Below are positions 18,821 to 26,772 of a DNA stretch of 41,153 bases, piece after piece. The DNA is from Bacteroidales bacterium. Its GTDB lineage: Bacteria; Bacteroidota; Bacteroidia; Bacteroidales; JAADGE01. The notes beneath the pieces are model-generated. The model worked only from the letters and a program-made list of their open reading frames with translations. It made no database searches and was not told the origin of the DNA. The DNA lies in contig JAKISF010000003.1 of NCBI GenBank assembly GCA_021648725.1, positions 129,116 to 170,268 of the forward strand. The letters are read 5' to 3'. Numbering within the stretch: position 1 is the first letter of the stretch; every line of letters starts with the position of its first letter. A program made the position numbers and the translations under genes.

Positions 18821-18846
18821 ACAAATTTATTTATTATTAAATTTGT
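18821..18846. promoter_or_regulatory. Inverted repeat overlapping a -7 element before the lipoprotein gene
   Basis: ACAAATTTA (18821-18829) and TAAATTTGT (18838-18846) are perfect 9-base inverted repeats with an 8-base spacer. The right arm contains TAAATTTG (18838-18845), a perfect TAnnTTTG match 37 bases before the ATG at 18883. This is the arrangement expected of an operator over a promoter, although an AT-rich radA terminator is possible. Confidence 0.35.
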
Positions 18847-18882
18847 AATAAATATATATACTAATCAACAAATTATAATGTT

Positions 18883-19776
18883 ATGAAACATTCAATGAAA
18901 ATTTTTGCAGCTCTGCTCTGCTTTGTTTTTGTTTTTTCATCATGTAATAAAGTAAAATTTGAAAGTATCAGCGATGTAAAGCTTCAAGTTACATTCGGCA
19001 ACACAAATGCAACTAAAGCAGATTATGAACTAACAAAACAAACCCCGTCCAATTATTTTGTTGCTCTTAAACGAGTTACGTTGTTGGGAGACGAAGGAAC
19101 AAACGATTTCGAGATTCTTAATGAAGATAACTTAAACTCTTCTCTTGTATTTGATTTTACCGATACAGAAACAACGCATTCCTTAATGCAAGGAACGACA
19201 GTTCCTGACGGGAATTATTCTTCCGTAGAAATTGAAATATATTATTTGCAAATGAAACTAAACATTGCAACAAGTGCCGCAACAGAAGAAAGAAACATAA
19301 GAATTTACTTGTCTGATGATGCTGAAACAGAAGGCGGCTTACATCAACCGGGAGATATGACACAAATTAATAATGCCGGAACAGAAGAAGGTTGGTTGCT
19401 TGGTAACGGACAAAGCCCTGATATGACACCAATGGCTCCTCGTACGGCAGCATATACAAATGATGAAGATGCTGACGGATTAGGAGACGGAAATATATGG
19501 TTTGATTTTGCCGGAAAACCGGGGAATAATTACGGACCTTTCGGAGATACTGATTTTATGAATAATGACCCTCATCCCATTTATTATACTACAATAAACT
19601 TTGAATTAATTGATAATAACGGAACAGAAATTATACTGGATTTTAATGTAAATGAATGTTGGCAATTTGAAGACAGAGATTTAAACGGTGCATTCGGAGC
19701 CGGAGATCTTTCCGATACTCCGTATCCAACAAAGTGGCACATGGCATTACCGGTAATGACTGTTACTTTACAATAA
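18883..19776 (+). CDS. Unknown lipoprotein, possibly DUF4382-like
   Basis: A 297-residue protein with a signal peptide ending in FSSC, so Cys20 is the likely lipidation site. The start could also be Met5 (MKIFAALLC). The mature part is rich in acidic residues, Asn and Gly, with NDEDADGLGDG and FEDRDLNGAFGAGDLSD reminiscent of calcium-binding loops. The order YFVALKRVTLLGDEG ... VPDGNYSSVEIEI recalls DUF4382 beta-sandwich lipoproteins, but I cannot confirm this. It stands alone: it follows radA by 95 bases and converges with the Omp28-like gene. A cell-envelope location is inferred; the function is unknown. Confidence 0.8.
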   Translation: MKHSMKIFAALLCFVFVFSSCNKVKFESISDVKLQVTFGNTNATKADYELTKQTPSNYFVALKRVTLLGDEGTNDFEILNEDNLNSSLVFDFTDTETTHSLMQGTTVPDGNYSSVEIEIYYLQMKLNIATSAATEERNIRIYLSDDAETEGGLHQPGDMTQINNAGTEEGWLLGNGQSPDMTPMAPRTAAYTNDEDADGLGDGNIWFDFAGKPGNNYGPFGDTDFMNNDPHPIYYTTINFELIDNNGTEIILDFNVNECWQFEDRDLNGAFGAGDLSDTPYPTKWHMALPVMTVTLQ

Positions 19777-19796
19777 TAGCTCAAAACGAAAAAAAA

Positions 19797-19817
19797 CTCA
19801 ATTTATGAGGCTTTTTT
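19797..19817 (+). terminator. Weak terminator-like hairpin between convergent genes
   Basis: CTCA (19797-19800) and TGAG (19806-19809) form a short stem followed by GC and a T-run. The stem is only 4 bp, so support is weak. It lies between the ends of the lipoprotein gene and the Omp28-like gene. Confidence 0.35.
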
Positions 19818-19830
19818 TATTTGTTCTATA

Positions 19831-21927
19831 TTACTGTATAACAACGAATTTTTTAATTGTTATTGAACCTCCATTCTTAATTTTCACAAAATAGACTCCT
19901 TTTGTAAAGTTAGAAACATTAACTTCAAACTTTTTACTTCCTTTTTCTGAATATAATAGTTTCCCCGATATATCAGAAATTAAAATATCAGATATATTGC
20001 TTGTTGTTATTGTTAACAAGTTGCTTGCCGGATTCGGATAAACATTAATGCCTGCCGTATTAATGATATTGCTTGTTGAAACAACACCGTTAAACCAATC
20101 TATACTTTTTTTAATTATCTCATTTCTTACGCTAACATCTGAAACCATCGGAATATCAAAGCCCAAATAAACAACTTTGTAGTTTCCGTTCGTTGATTTT
20201 ATTGCGGCACCTTTATTAGAATTATTTAAATAATATAAAAAGACATTTCCGTAACCTACGGCAGACATTTCGTCAGGAAACATATTAGTTCCTCCGTATA
20301 TGTTAACAAGAGAAGACGTGTTTAAATATCCGAATACATCATCATTCGGATTGGGCGAAATGCTGTTGTTAGAAGTTGAGCCGTCTGCATTAAAAGAAGC
20401 ATTTAAATAATTTGTATAAAAAGCTTGGGTAATCGTTGTTCCGGTATTTTCCCAGGTATCCCAGCCAAGATCTTGCCCGGCAATAAATAAGTTCCCTCCG
20501 TTATCAAGAAAACTTGTTAATTCTGCTGTTATTTCTTCGTTAATTCCCGGGAAAGTCCAAGCAACATTAAAAAATATTGTGTGAATATTATCTAACTTGT
20601 TGTTTGCTGCTGCAATCATAAACATATTATACTTACACGAGGTATAATCTTCAACTGAAGCATAATCAAACCCGGCAAAATATTCATCTTCAAAATCAAC
20701 GGGACTTCCCGTACTCCAAGAGCCCGAATTATGAATTAATAGTGTTCCCGTATTAGCAATGACATAAACTTCAATTTTCTTACTTTGAAGGTTGGGGTTG
20801 TTAACCGATACAGCTGTCAGTATATATTTAACAAAGCCTGCTGATGCTCCCGGAGTAATATCAATAGTCATCGCTTCTGTACTTGAACCGTTAATTGTTT
20901 CTGTGCCTGTACCGGTATATGTATTTCCGCTTACTGTAAAATTACTGCTCCAGTCAGCCGGTTCGTTTTCTTTTGTCAGAGTAAAAGTAAAATCTTCGTT
21001 TGTCAAAAAACCGTTAGTAAAATCAAAAGAAAAAGATGAATTATTCCCTGTTATTCCTTCTTGTATTATTTCAGAAAGATTAGTATATGATCCGATTACA
21101 TACGTTGTTCCGTTAATTGCCGGAATTTGTATTCCTGAGTAAATTTCTTGATGATCTTCTGTTACAAATACGGCAATATCACAATTGTCAACAATACAAG
21201 GAACACTTATAAAATCATTCGGAACGGTGTATGTATATGTTCTTTGTATAAATGTTCCCGAAGTTGTTGTCGTAATTTCTTCGCCCCATTGTCCGGTAAT
21301 TAAGTCACGCAACATATGGTTGTGAACATAATTGTCTCCTAATCCGCCACCTGTTTGCGGGCCCAAAATACCATTCTGAATTAATGCAATATTTAAAAAA
21401 TTGCTTGCAGCAGGAGCGTCCGAAGTATAATATAATTCAACATTAATCGTCAGCTCTCTTGTTGTTGTGTTATAGCTTGTTGATGCACCTACATTTACAG
21501 GAGAATCTTCTTTCAGCACTCTCCCCGCAGCAGTTTCCCATGCACTTCTGCCCATTGATGTCCCGCCGTTACCCGTTAAATCTGCAAAAAAGTGCCTGTT
21601 TACAGAACCGTTCGGATATCCTCCTATTTGAACTTCAGGATCGGCAGCAATAACATCTCCGTATGTTGTTCTGAAATCGGGTTCTCCGCTGTACGGAGCT
21701 GCATATCCGCCTGTATGAATATTTATTAAAACCACATCATAAGGATTTGCATCATACATTGCCTGTGCAATTGCATGACCTTCCGGGCAATATACACAAT
21801 GAATTCCGGTATATTCTTCTAATATAACATTTTTCTTCTCAATATTCGTTGAAACAAGGGTTTGTGCTTGAATAAAACTAAACCCCGCCGTTATAAAACT
21901 AATTAGCAATAAAGCTCTTTTTTTCAT
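19831..21927 (-). CDS. Omp28-like thioredoxin-fold protein with T9SS sorting domain
   Basis: A 698-residue exported protein. The signal peptide is about residues 1-22. The first domain is Omp28-related and thioredoxin-like: KNVILEEYTGIHCVYCPEGH places a CVYC redox pair at 44-47, followed by YPNGSVNRHFF. The middle (about 280-600) has beta-sandwich-like segments and a stretch with LFIAGQDLGWDTW. The C-terminal 70 residues are a type A T9SS sorting domain: INVYPNPASNLLTI, then GVYFVKIKNGG and ending TIKKFVVIQ. The protein should be exported by the T9SS and held at, or released from, the cell surface. Its ATG overlaps the folA stop (ATGA), so translation is probably coupled to folA. Confidence 0.9.
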   Translation of the reverse strand: MKKRALLLISFITAGFSFIQAQTLVSTNIEKKNVILEEYTGIHCVYCPEGHAIAQAMYDANPYDVVLINIHTGGYAAPYSGEPDFRTTYGDVIAADPEVQIGGYPNGSVNRHFFADLTGNGGTSMGRSAWETAAGRVLKEDSPVNVGASTSYNTTTRELTINVELYYTSDAPAASNFLNIALIQNGILGPQTGGGLGDNYVHNHMLRDLITGQWGEEITTTTSGTFIQRTYTYTVPNDFISVPCIVDNCDIAVFVTEDHQEIYSGIQIPAINGTTYVIGSYTNLSEIIQEGITGNNSSFSFDFTNGFLTNEDFTFTLTKENEPADWSSNFTVSGNTYTGTGTETINGSSTEAMTIDITPGASAGFVKYILTAVSVNNPNLQSKKIEVYVIANTGTLLIHNSGSWSTGSPVDFEDEYFAGFDYASVEDYTSCKYNMFMIAAANNKLDNIHTIFFNVAWTFPGINEEITAELTSFLDNGGNLFIAGQDLGWDTWENTGTTITQAFYTNYLNASFNADGSTSNNSISPNPNDDVFGYLNTSSLVNIYGGTNMFPDEMSAVGYGNVFLYYLNNSNKGAAIKSTNGNYKVVYLGFDIPMVSDVSVRNEIIKKSIDWFNGVVSTSNIINTAGINVYPNPASNLLTITTSNISDILISDISGKLLYSEKGSKKFEVNVSNFTKGVYFVKIKNGGSITIKKFVVIQ

Positions 21928-22424
21928 TGTTCTTGTTTTTGTTTAATATAATCAATAAAAGAAAAATATAAGTCGCTTTTTTTATCATATTTTTTTTTTG
22001 ATTGAGATTCAATTCTCCAATCATTTTCAGTATATTCCGGAAAAAAAGTGTCTCCGTCAAATTTATGATGAACTTTTGTTATATACATTTTATTTGCTAT
22101 ATTGATGAAGTGATTATAAATAGTTGCACCGCCGCATATAAAAACTTCTTTTTCTCCTTCACAAATCTTAACAGCTTCTTCGGGACTTTGGACAACAACA
22201 GCACCTTCAAGGATTAAATTTTTTTGTGAACTTATTACTATGTTTTTTCTGTTCGGGAGAGGTTTAAACGGTAAGGACTCATAGGTTTTTCTTCCCATGA
22301 TAATTGAATGCCCGGAAGTCAGCTTTTTAAACCTTTTTAAGTCTTCCGAAATATGCCAAATTAAATCGTTATCTTTTCCGATAACATTATTTTCTGCAAT
22401 TGCCGCTATTATTGATATTGTCAT
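21924..22424 (-). CDS. folA: Dihydrofolate reductase
   Basis: A 166-residue NADPH-dependent reductase that regenerates tetrahydrofolate. The family order is complete: SIIAAIAENNVIGKDNDLIWHI, then DLKRFKKLTSGHSIIMGRKTYES, NRKNIVIS, and EVFICGGATIYNHFI with the Gly-Gly nucleotide-binding loop. It follows thyA by 3 bases and shares an ATGA overlap with the downstream Omp28-like gene. ThyA consumes methylene-tetrahydrofolate and releases dihydrofolate that FolA recycles, so the pairing is functional. Confidence 0.96.
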   Translation of the reverse strand: MTISIIAAIAENNVIGKDNDLIWHISEDLKRFKKLTSGHSIIMGRKTYESLPFKPLPNRKNIVISSQKNLILEGAVVVQSPEEAVKICEGEKEVFICGGATIYNHFINIANKMYITKVHHKFDGDTFFPEYTENDWRIESQSKKKYDKKSDLYFSFIDYIKQKQEQ

Positions 22425-22427
22425 AAC

Positions 22428-23222
22428 TTATACTGATATTGCCCCTTTTATATGAGGATGTGAATTATAATTTTCAAGAGTAAAATCTTCATATTTAAAG
22501 TCAACAACCTTTTTAATGTCAGGATTGAGTTTCATTTTCGGAAGTTTCATAGGTTTTCTTGTAAGCTGTAATTTTACTTGCTCAATATGGTTTGTATAAA
22601 TATGAGCATCTCCCAAGGTATGCACAAAGTCTCCCGGTTCGTAACCGGTTTCTTGTGCAACCATCATAACAAGCAATGCATAAGAAGCAATATTAAAGGG
22701 TACGCCGAGAAATATATCTGCACTTCTTTGGTAAAGTTGACACGACAATTTGTTGTCGGCAATATAAAACTGAAACAGAATATGGCAAGGAGGTAAGTTC
22801 ATTTTGTCTAAATCGCCTACATTCCAGGCACTTACTATGTGTCTTCGGGAGTCGGGGTTTTCTTTAAGTTGTCTGATAACATTTAAAAGTTGATCAATGT
22901 GACCCCCGTTTTCGGTTGTCCAAGAACGCCATTGGTAACCGTATATTCTTCCGAGTTCTCCGTCAGGGTCTGCCCACTCATTCCAAATTCTCACACCGTT
23001 TTCCTGCAAATATTTTGTATTTGTTGAGCCTTTAATAAACCAAAGCAACTCATGAATAATTGATTTCAAATGAAGCTTTTTAGTTGTAACCGCAGGGAAA
23101 CCTTCTTGTAAGTTAAAACGCATTTGATGCCCGAAAACACTTATTGTTCCGGTTCCTGTTCGGTCTTCTTTTTTTATACCTTCTTTCAGAACTCTGTCTA
23201 ATAGGTTTAAATATTGTTGCAT
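22428..23222 (-). CDS. thyA: Thymidylate synthase
   Basis: A ThyA-type thymidylate synthase converting dUMP to dTMP with methylene-tetrahydrofolate. From ATG 23222 the protein is 264 residues, the same as E. coli ThyA, with the catalytic cysteine at Cys146 ([12 protein letters not shown]). DRTGTGT (20-26) is the phosphate-binding loop, and the ending [10 protein letters not shown] is typical. A longer frame from TTG 23231 adds three residues, but the ATG start restores the standard N terminus and numbering, so I prefer it. A -7-like element TATTTTTG lies 19 bases upstream at 23242-23249. It is first in a thyA-folA-Omp28-like unit. Confidence 0.96.
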   Translation of the reverse strand: MQQYLNLLDRVLKEGIKKEDRTGTGTISVFGHQMRFNLQEGFPAVTTKKLHLKSIIHELLWFIKGSTNTKYLQENGVRIWNEWADPDGELGRIYGYQWRSWTTENGGHIDQLLNVIRQLKENPDSRRHIVSAWNVGDLDKMNLPPCHILFQFYIADNKLSCQLYQRSADIFLGVPFNIASYALLVMMVAQETGYEPGDFVHTLGDAHIYTNHIEQVKLQLTRKPMKLPKMKLNPDIKKVVDFKYEDFTLENYNSHPHIKGAISV

Positions 23223-23241
23223 ATATACCAATTTAAGTTTA

Positions 23242-23249
23242 CAAAAATA
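23242..23249 (-). promoter_or_regulatory. -7 element of thyA
   Basis: On the minus strand TATTTTTG is a perfect TAnnTTTG match, 19 bases before the preferred thyA ATG. It supports that start over the upstream TTG, which would have only 10 bases between it and this element. No -33 TTTG stands at the expected distance. Confidence 0.35.
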
Positions 23250-23331
23250 TCAAATTTATTACAGCTCTTCATTTTTTGAAACAGAATTTTATTAAATTTG
23301 TTATCCGGTAGTTTTGAAAGCTTTTGATAAT

Positions 23332-23361
23332 TTTGTGTCGGGTGGGGTTTGGTATAATTTG
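23332..23361 (+). promoter_or_regulatory. Promoter-like sequence of the VDYGE-repeat gene
   Basis: TTTG (23332-23335) and TAATTTG (23355-23361) are 19 bases apart, the same -7 variant as at topA. Predicted start is near 23368 and the leader about 53 bases. Confidence 0.45.
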
Positions 23362-23367
23362 TGAAGA

Positions 23368-23381
23368 GTATAAATTTATAC
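23368..23381. promoter_or_regulatory. 14-base perfect palindrome at the predicted transcription start
   Basis: GTATAAATTTATAC is a perfect palindrome 6 bases after the -7 element of the VDYGE-repeat gene. Its position is that of an operator, although in AT-rich DNA a chance palindrome is possible. Confidence 0.35.
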
Positions 23382-23420
23382 AATAATGTTATTTATTTAC
23401 TTCTATTAAAATAAAAAACT

Positions 23421-23756
23421 ATGAAAAATTTTAACCGATTGAAAAAACTATTAATTGCAAGCAGCACAGCATTAATTCTTGTTTTTGTGTTAATGGCATT
23501 TAGTTCTGTTGATAATAATTCCGAAGGAAAAGGATGCCATGTGTACGGAAAAATTAAATTTGTTGATTACGGAGAAGATTACAAAGTGAAATTTGTGGAC
23601 TATGGTGAAGATTTAAAAATTAAATATGTAGACTACGGTGAAGACAAAGAGGGGCGTTGGAAAACAGTTGACTACGGTGAGGACTATAAAATTAAAATTG
23701 TAGATTACGGCGAAGATATTAAAGTAAAAGAAGTTGATTACGGTGAAGGGTGCTAA
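23421..23756 (+). CDS. Exported small VDYGE-repeat protein, probable 7(1) septoil-knot family
   Basis: A 111-residue protein. An N-terminal hydrophobic segment (about 10-28) after several lysines acts as signal peptide or anchor. The rest is six copies of a unit with core VDYGE, starting at residues 48, 59, 70, 83, 94 and 105. The period is 11, 11, 13, 11, 11, so the copies fall into 3+3 around KEGRWKT. Between the cores come strands of alternating Lys and hydrophobic residues (KVKF, KIKY, KIKI, KVKE). The only two cysteines, Cys39 and Cys111, flank the repeats and could form a disulfide. The repeats use different synonymous codons, so they are old and kept by selection. This matches my recollection of small beta-proteins with a 7(1) knot. 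Function unknown; it stands alone, divergent from thyA. Confidence 0.8.
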   Translation: MKNFNRLKKLLIASSTALILVFVLMAFSSVDNNSEGKGCHVYGKIKFVDYGEDYKVKFVDYGEDLKIKYVDYGEDKEGRWKTVDYGEDYKIKIVDYGEDIKVKEVDYGEGC

Positions 23757-23800
23757 TCAATAAATTGTAAATTTGAAGAAGAAAGGGCATAGATTATTAA

Positions 23801-25300
23801 TTAATACTTTACTACCCGCAAAGTATCCAAATTAAGTCGAATTTTTAGCCACTCTTCCAATGTTTTAGTTTTATTACGAATATGGCTTTTGTAAGTTCCT
23901 TTTTTCCAGTTTACAAGTAATGTCGGAATAGTGTCGTATCTGTTCAAACTGTTCAATTCAATGGTTTTTGCAAATGCAAATTGTTCTATTTTGGGATATT
24001 GAACTGCCAGCTCTTTTTTAATGTTTTGTAATGGTAGTGTATCTTGTTTTATGTTAATAAGCCGGTTTTCTAAAAATTCAATTTGTGCATTTTTCCCTTG
24101 AATTATACCCTCTTGCTTCTTATAAATATCTTCAAGTATTCCTACTCTTAATTTATCTTGAATATCTCTACCGATATTATCAATTTTATTAACCAATGTA
24201 TCTATATTGTTTTTTTCTTGGTGAAAATTAAGATTCGTAGAATCTGTTACCGTTATTCCTGCCCCTTTGTTTGTTAAACCATAGACTGATAATTTATCTT
24301 TAAAATCCTGAATTTGAGCATCAGAAAAAATTAAATCGGTCAGGTATATATCAATGTTTGACAAAGTATCCGAATATACAATATCAGTATAAATTATATC
24401 AGATTTATAATTGTTAAAATTTTCTTCGATAAAGCTTTCTGCCCTGAAATTAAACCTGGACTCTTGAATAACATTCCAAAAAATGTTGGCACTCGGAATA
24501 ATAATAATTAATACAAAAACAATAATATACAGTCTGATTTTCTTTTCTTTTTTCGGACTTACATAGTTCATTAAAGGAAATCGCAAATATTTAACAACAA
24601 TAAAAGTTGAAATACTTATAAAAACAGAATTTATAAAAAATAAATAGAACGCACCCACAAAATATGACATTTGCCAGGTTGCTAATCCATATCCTGCAGT
24701 ACATAAAGGCGGCATAAGTGCTGTTGCAATTGCAACGCCGGGAATCACATTGGTTTTTTCTCTGCTCGAACCGGCAACAATTCCTGCCATACCGCCGAAG
24801 AAGCCTACAAAAACATCTAATAAAGTAGGCTGAGTTCTTGCAAACAGTTCTGAATTTACTTCTTTTAAAGGAGTTATTAAAAAGTAAACTGTTGATGTTA
24901 ATACACTTATAATAACGGCTATCAGGAAAAATTTGCCCGAACGTTTAAAGGTATTCCAATCGTTTGTTCCTACTGACAGTCCGATTCCGAGAATAGGTCC
25001 CATCAAAGGGGAAATAAGCATGGCTCCTACAACAACAGCTGTTGAGTTTTGATTCAGACCTATAGACGCGATAAAAATAGAAGCTATTAATATCCAAATA
25101 CTTCTTCCTTTAAAAACAATGTCTCGTTTAATTGTTTCTATTGTTCCGGCATAATCAGTACCTTCATTTATACTGAAAATATCATGAAAAAAATCTGAAA
25201 TCAAAGAAAAAAGGTTATTGGAACTTTTTGGTTTTTGATTCTTTTCTTCTTCTGAGATTACATTCTGGATTTTATGTGCTTCTCTGTCGTCTAACGGCAT
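23801..25300 (-). CDS. DUF389 family membrane protein
   Basis: A 499-residue protein of the DUF389 (TIGR00341-like) family. The membrane core occupies about residues 70-280, with the signature SIWILIASIFIASIGLNQNS, then VVVGAMLISPLMGPILGIGL, GFFGGMAGIVAGSSREK and IPGVAIATALMPPLCTAGYG. The C-terminal half (about 285-499) is a soluble, partly coiled-coil region with no recognised domain. The biochemical role of DUF389 is not known to me. It is the last gene of a minus-strand unit after malQ (12-base gap), and converges with the VDYGE-repeat gene. Confidence 0.9.
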   Translation of the reverse strand: MPLDDREAHKIQNVISEEEKNQKPKSSNNLFSLISDFFHDIFSINEGTDYAGTIETIKRDIVFKGRSIWILIASIFIASIGLNQNSTAVVVGAMLISPLMGPILGIGLSVGTNDWNTFKRSGKFFLIAVIISVLTSTVYFLITPLKEVNSELFARTQPTLLDVFVGFFGGMAGIVAGSSREKTNVIPGVAIATALMPPLCTAGYGLATWQMSYFVGAFYLFFINSVFISISTFIVVKYLRFPLMNYVSPKKEKKIRLYIIVFVLIIIIPSANIFWNVIQESRFNFRAESFIEENFNNYKSDIIYTDIVYSDTLSNIDIYLTDLIFSDAQIQDFKDKLSVYGLTNKGAGITVTDSTNLNFHQEKNNIDTLVNKIDNIGRDIQDKLRVGILEDIYKKQEGIIQGKNAQIEFLENRLINIKQDTLPLQNIKKELAVQYPKIEQFAFAKTIELNSLNRYDTIPTLLVNWKKGTYKSHIRNKTKTLEEWLKIRLNLDTLRVVKY

Positions 25301-25312
25301 GTCAAGGTAATA

Positions 25313-26770
25313 TTAATTGCTTCTTCCGTAAATTTCAGTTATTCTTCTTAAAAATTCCTTGTGTTCAGTCTTTATTTGTTCAAATTCAAAACGATACTCC
25401 CAGTTATTTCCTATCGTTCCGGGAATATTAATTCTGTGTTCTTTTCCTTGTTGTAACAAGTCTTGCAATGGTGCTATTGCAATTTTTGCAACCGATGCCC
25501 AAATTATTTTCATTAGCAAATGAGCAAAATTTTCATTTGTAAAATTACAATAATCTTTTAAAAAATCAACTTCGTATTCTTGATAATCTTCAAAAACACC
25601 TAAACTTGTGTCATTATCATGTGTTCCTGTATAAACTATGCAATTTTTGTCGTAGTTGTGCGGTAAAAACGGATTTGATGCTCCGGAGTTAAAAGCAAAC
25701 TGTAAAATTTTCATACCCGGAAGTTTGTATTGTTTCAACAGTTCTTTTGCTCCTTCCGATAAGTTTCCAAGGTCTTCCGCTATAATTCTTTCTTTTTCTT
25801 TAAGAATTTCGTCTAAAAATTTATTTTCGGGTCCCGGCAACCACTCACCGTTTTGTGCAGTATCATTACCGAAAGGAACGGCCCAAAATTCTGAAAATGC
25901 TCTAAAATGGTCAATGCGAACAACATCAAACATCTTCAAATTCATTTTCATACGTTCTTTCCACCATTTATAATTTGTTTTTTTTGAATTTTCCCAATCA
26001 TAAACAGGGTTTCCCCAAAGCTGCCCGGTTTCTGAAAAATAATCGGGTGGCACTCCTGCAACTTTAATCGGTGTTAAGTTATCATTTAGCATAAAAATCT
26101 CAGAATTTACCCACACATCCGCACTATCGCCTGCAACATAAAAAGGAATATCTCCGATAATTTTTATACCTTTTTCATTTGCATAGCTTTTCAATTTAAA
26201 CCATTGCCTAAAGAAAAAATATTGTATTACTTGGTTTTGTTCTATCCGACTCTTTAAATTACGTTGGTAGGTTTCCAATGTTGTTTTTCTTCTGAATTTG
26301 ATGTTTTCTTGAAATGTTGATAAAGGTTCTTCTCCGTGTAATTCTTTCAACGCAATAAAAAAAGCATAATCAAAAAGCCAAAAATTTTGTTCTTTCTTGA
26401 ATTTTTCAAAAGCAGTTTTATCTATATCAGACTTTAAAAATATATCTGCAATTTCATATAACAGCGGAAGTTTCTCTTTTTTAACTTTTTCAAAATCAAC
26501 CTTATTCGAACAAGCATATTGTAAGTTATTTTCATGAAAAGGTAAAGCCTCAACATCAATAAGCAAAGGGTTTCCGGCAAAAGCCGAATAAGAAGAGTAA
26601 GGAGAATTCCCGAAACCGGTATGCCCCAAAGGTAAAATTTGCCAATATGTTTGTTTGGTTTCCGAAAGAAAATCTACAAACCTGCATGCTTCTTCTCCGA
26701 AAGTTCCTATTCCGTATTTTCCCGGTAAAGAAGTAATATGCAGTAATATTCCGCTTTTTCTTTCTTCCAT
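25313..26770 (-). CDS. malQ: 4-alpha-glucanotransferase
   Basis: A 485-residue GH77 amylomaltase that transfers alpha-1,4-glucan segments. It opens with RKSGILLHITSLPGKYGIGTFG and contains QILPLGHTGFGNSPYSSYSA. The catalytic nucleophile Asp lies in FDVVRIDHFRAF, the acid/base Glu in IIAEDLGNL, and a third conserved region is IVYTGTHDNDT. Length is usual for the short bacterial form. It starts 2 bases after the HMG-CoA-lyase-like gene and ends 12 bases before the DUF389 gene, so the three are likely one transcript. No glycogen or maltose genes are nearby. Confidence 0.95.
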   Translation of the reverse strand: MEERKSGILLHITSLPGKYGIGTFGEEACRFVDFLSETKQTYWQILPLGHTGFGNSPYSSYSAFAGNPLLIDVEALPFHENNLQYACSNKVDFEKVKKEKLPLLYEIADIFLKSDIDKTAFEKFKKEQNFWLFDYAFFIALKELHGEEPLSTFQENIKFRRKTTLETYQRNLKSRIEQNQVIQYFFFRQWFKLKSYANEKGIKIIGDIPFYVAGDSADVWVNSEIFMLNDNLTPIKVAGVPPDYFSETGQLWGNPVYDWENSKKTNYKWWKERMKMNLKMFDVVRIDHFRAFSEFWAVPFGNDTAQNGEWLPGPENKFLDEILKEKERIIAEDLGNLSEGAKELLKQYKLPGMKILQFAFNSGASNPFLPHNYDKNCIVYTGTHDNDTSLGVFEDYQEYEVDFLKDYCNFTNENFAHLLMKIIWASVAKIAIAPLQDLLQQGKEHRINIPGTIGNNWEYRFEFEQIKTEHKEFLRRITEIYGRSN

Positions 26771-26772
26771 TA

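Noticed and set aside
23223-23231. TTG start adding three residues to thyA
   Set aside because: ATG 23222 gives the standard 264-residue enzyme with catalytic Cys146 in the E. coli position, and the -7 element fits it better.
23540-23755. VDYGE repeats as a DNA minisatellite
   Set aside because: Third codon positions differ between all copies and the frame is kept, so the repeat is one of protein, not of recently slipped DNA.
25656-25973. Plus-strand 105-codon open frame
   Set aside because: It is antisense to the catalytic core of malQ and has no independent support.
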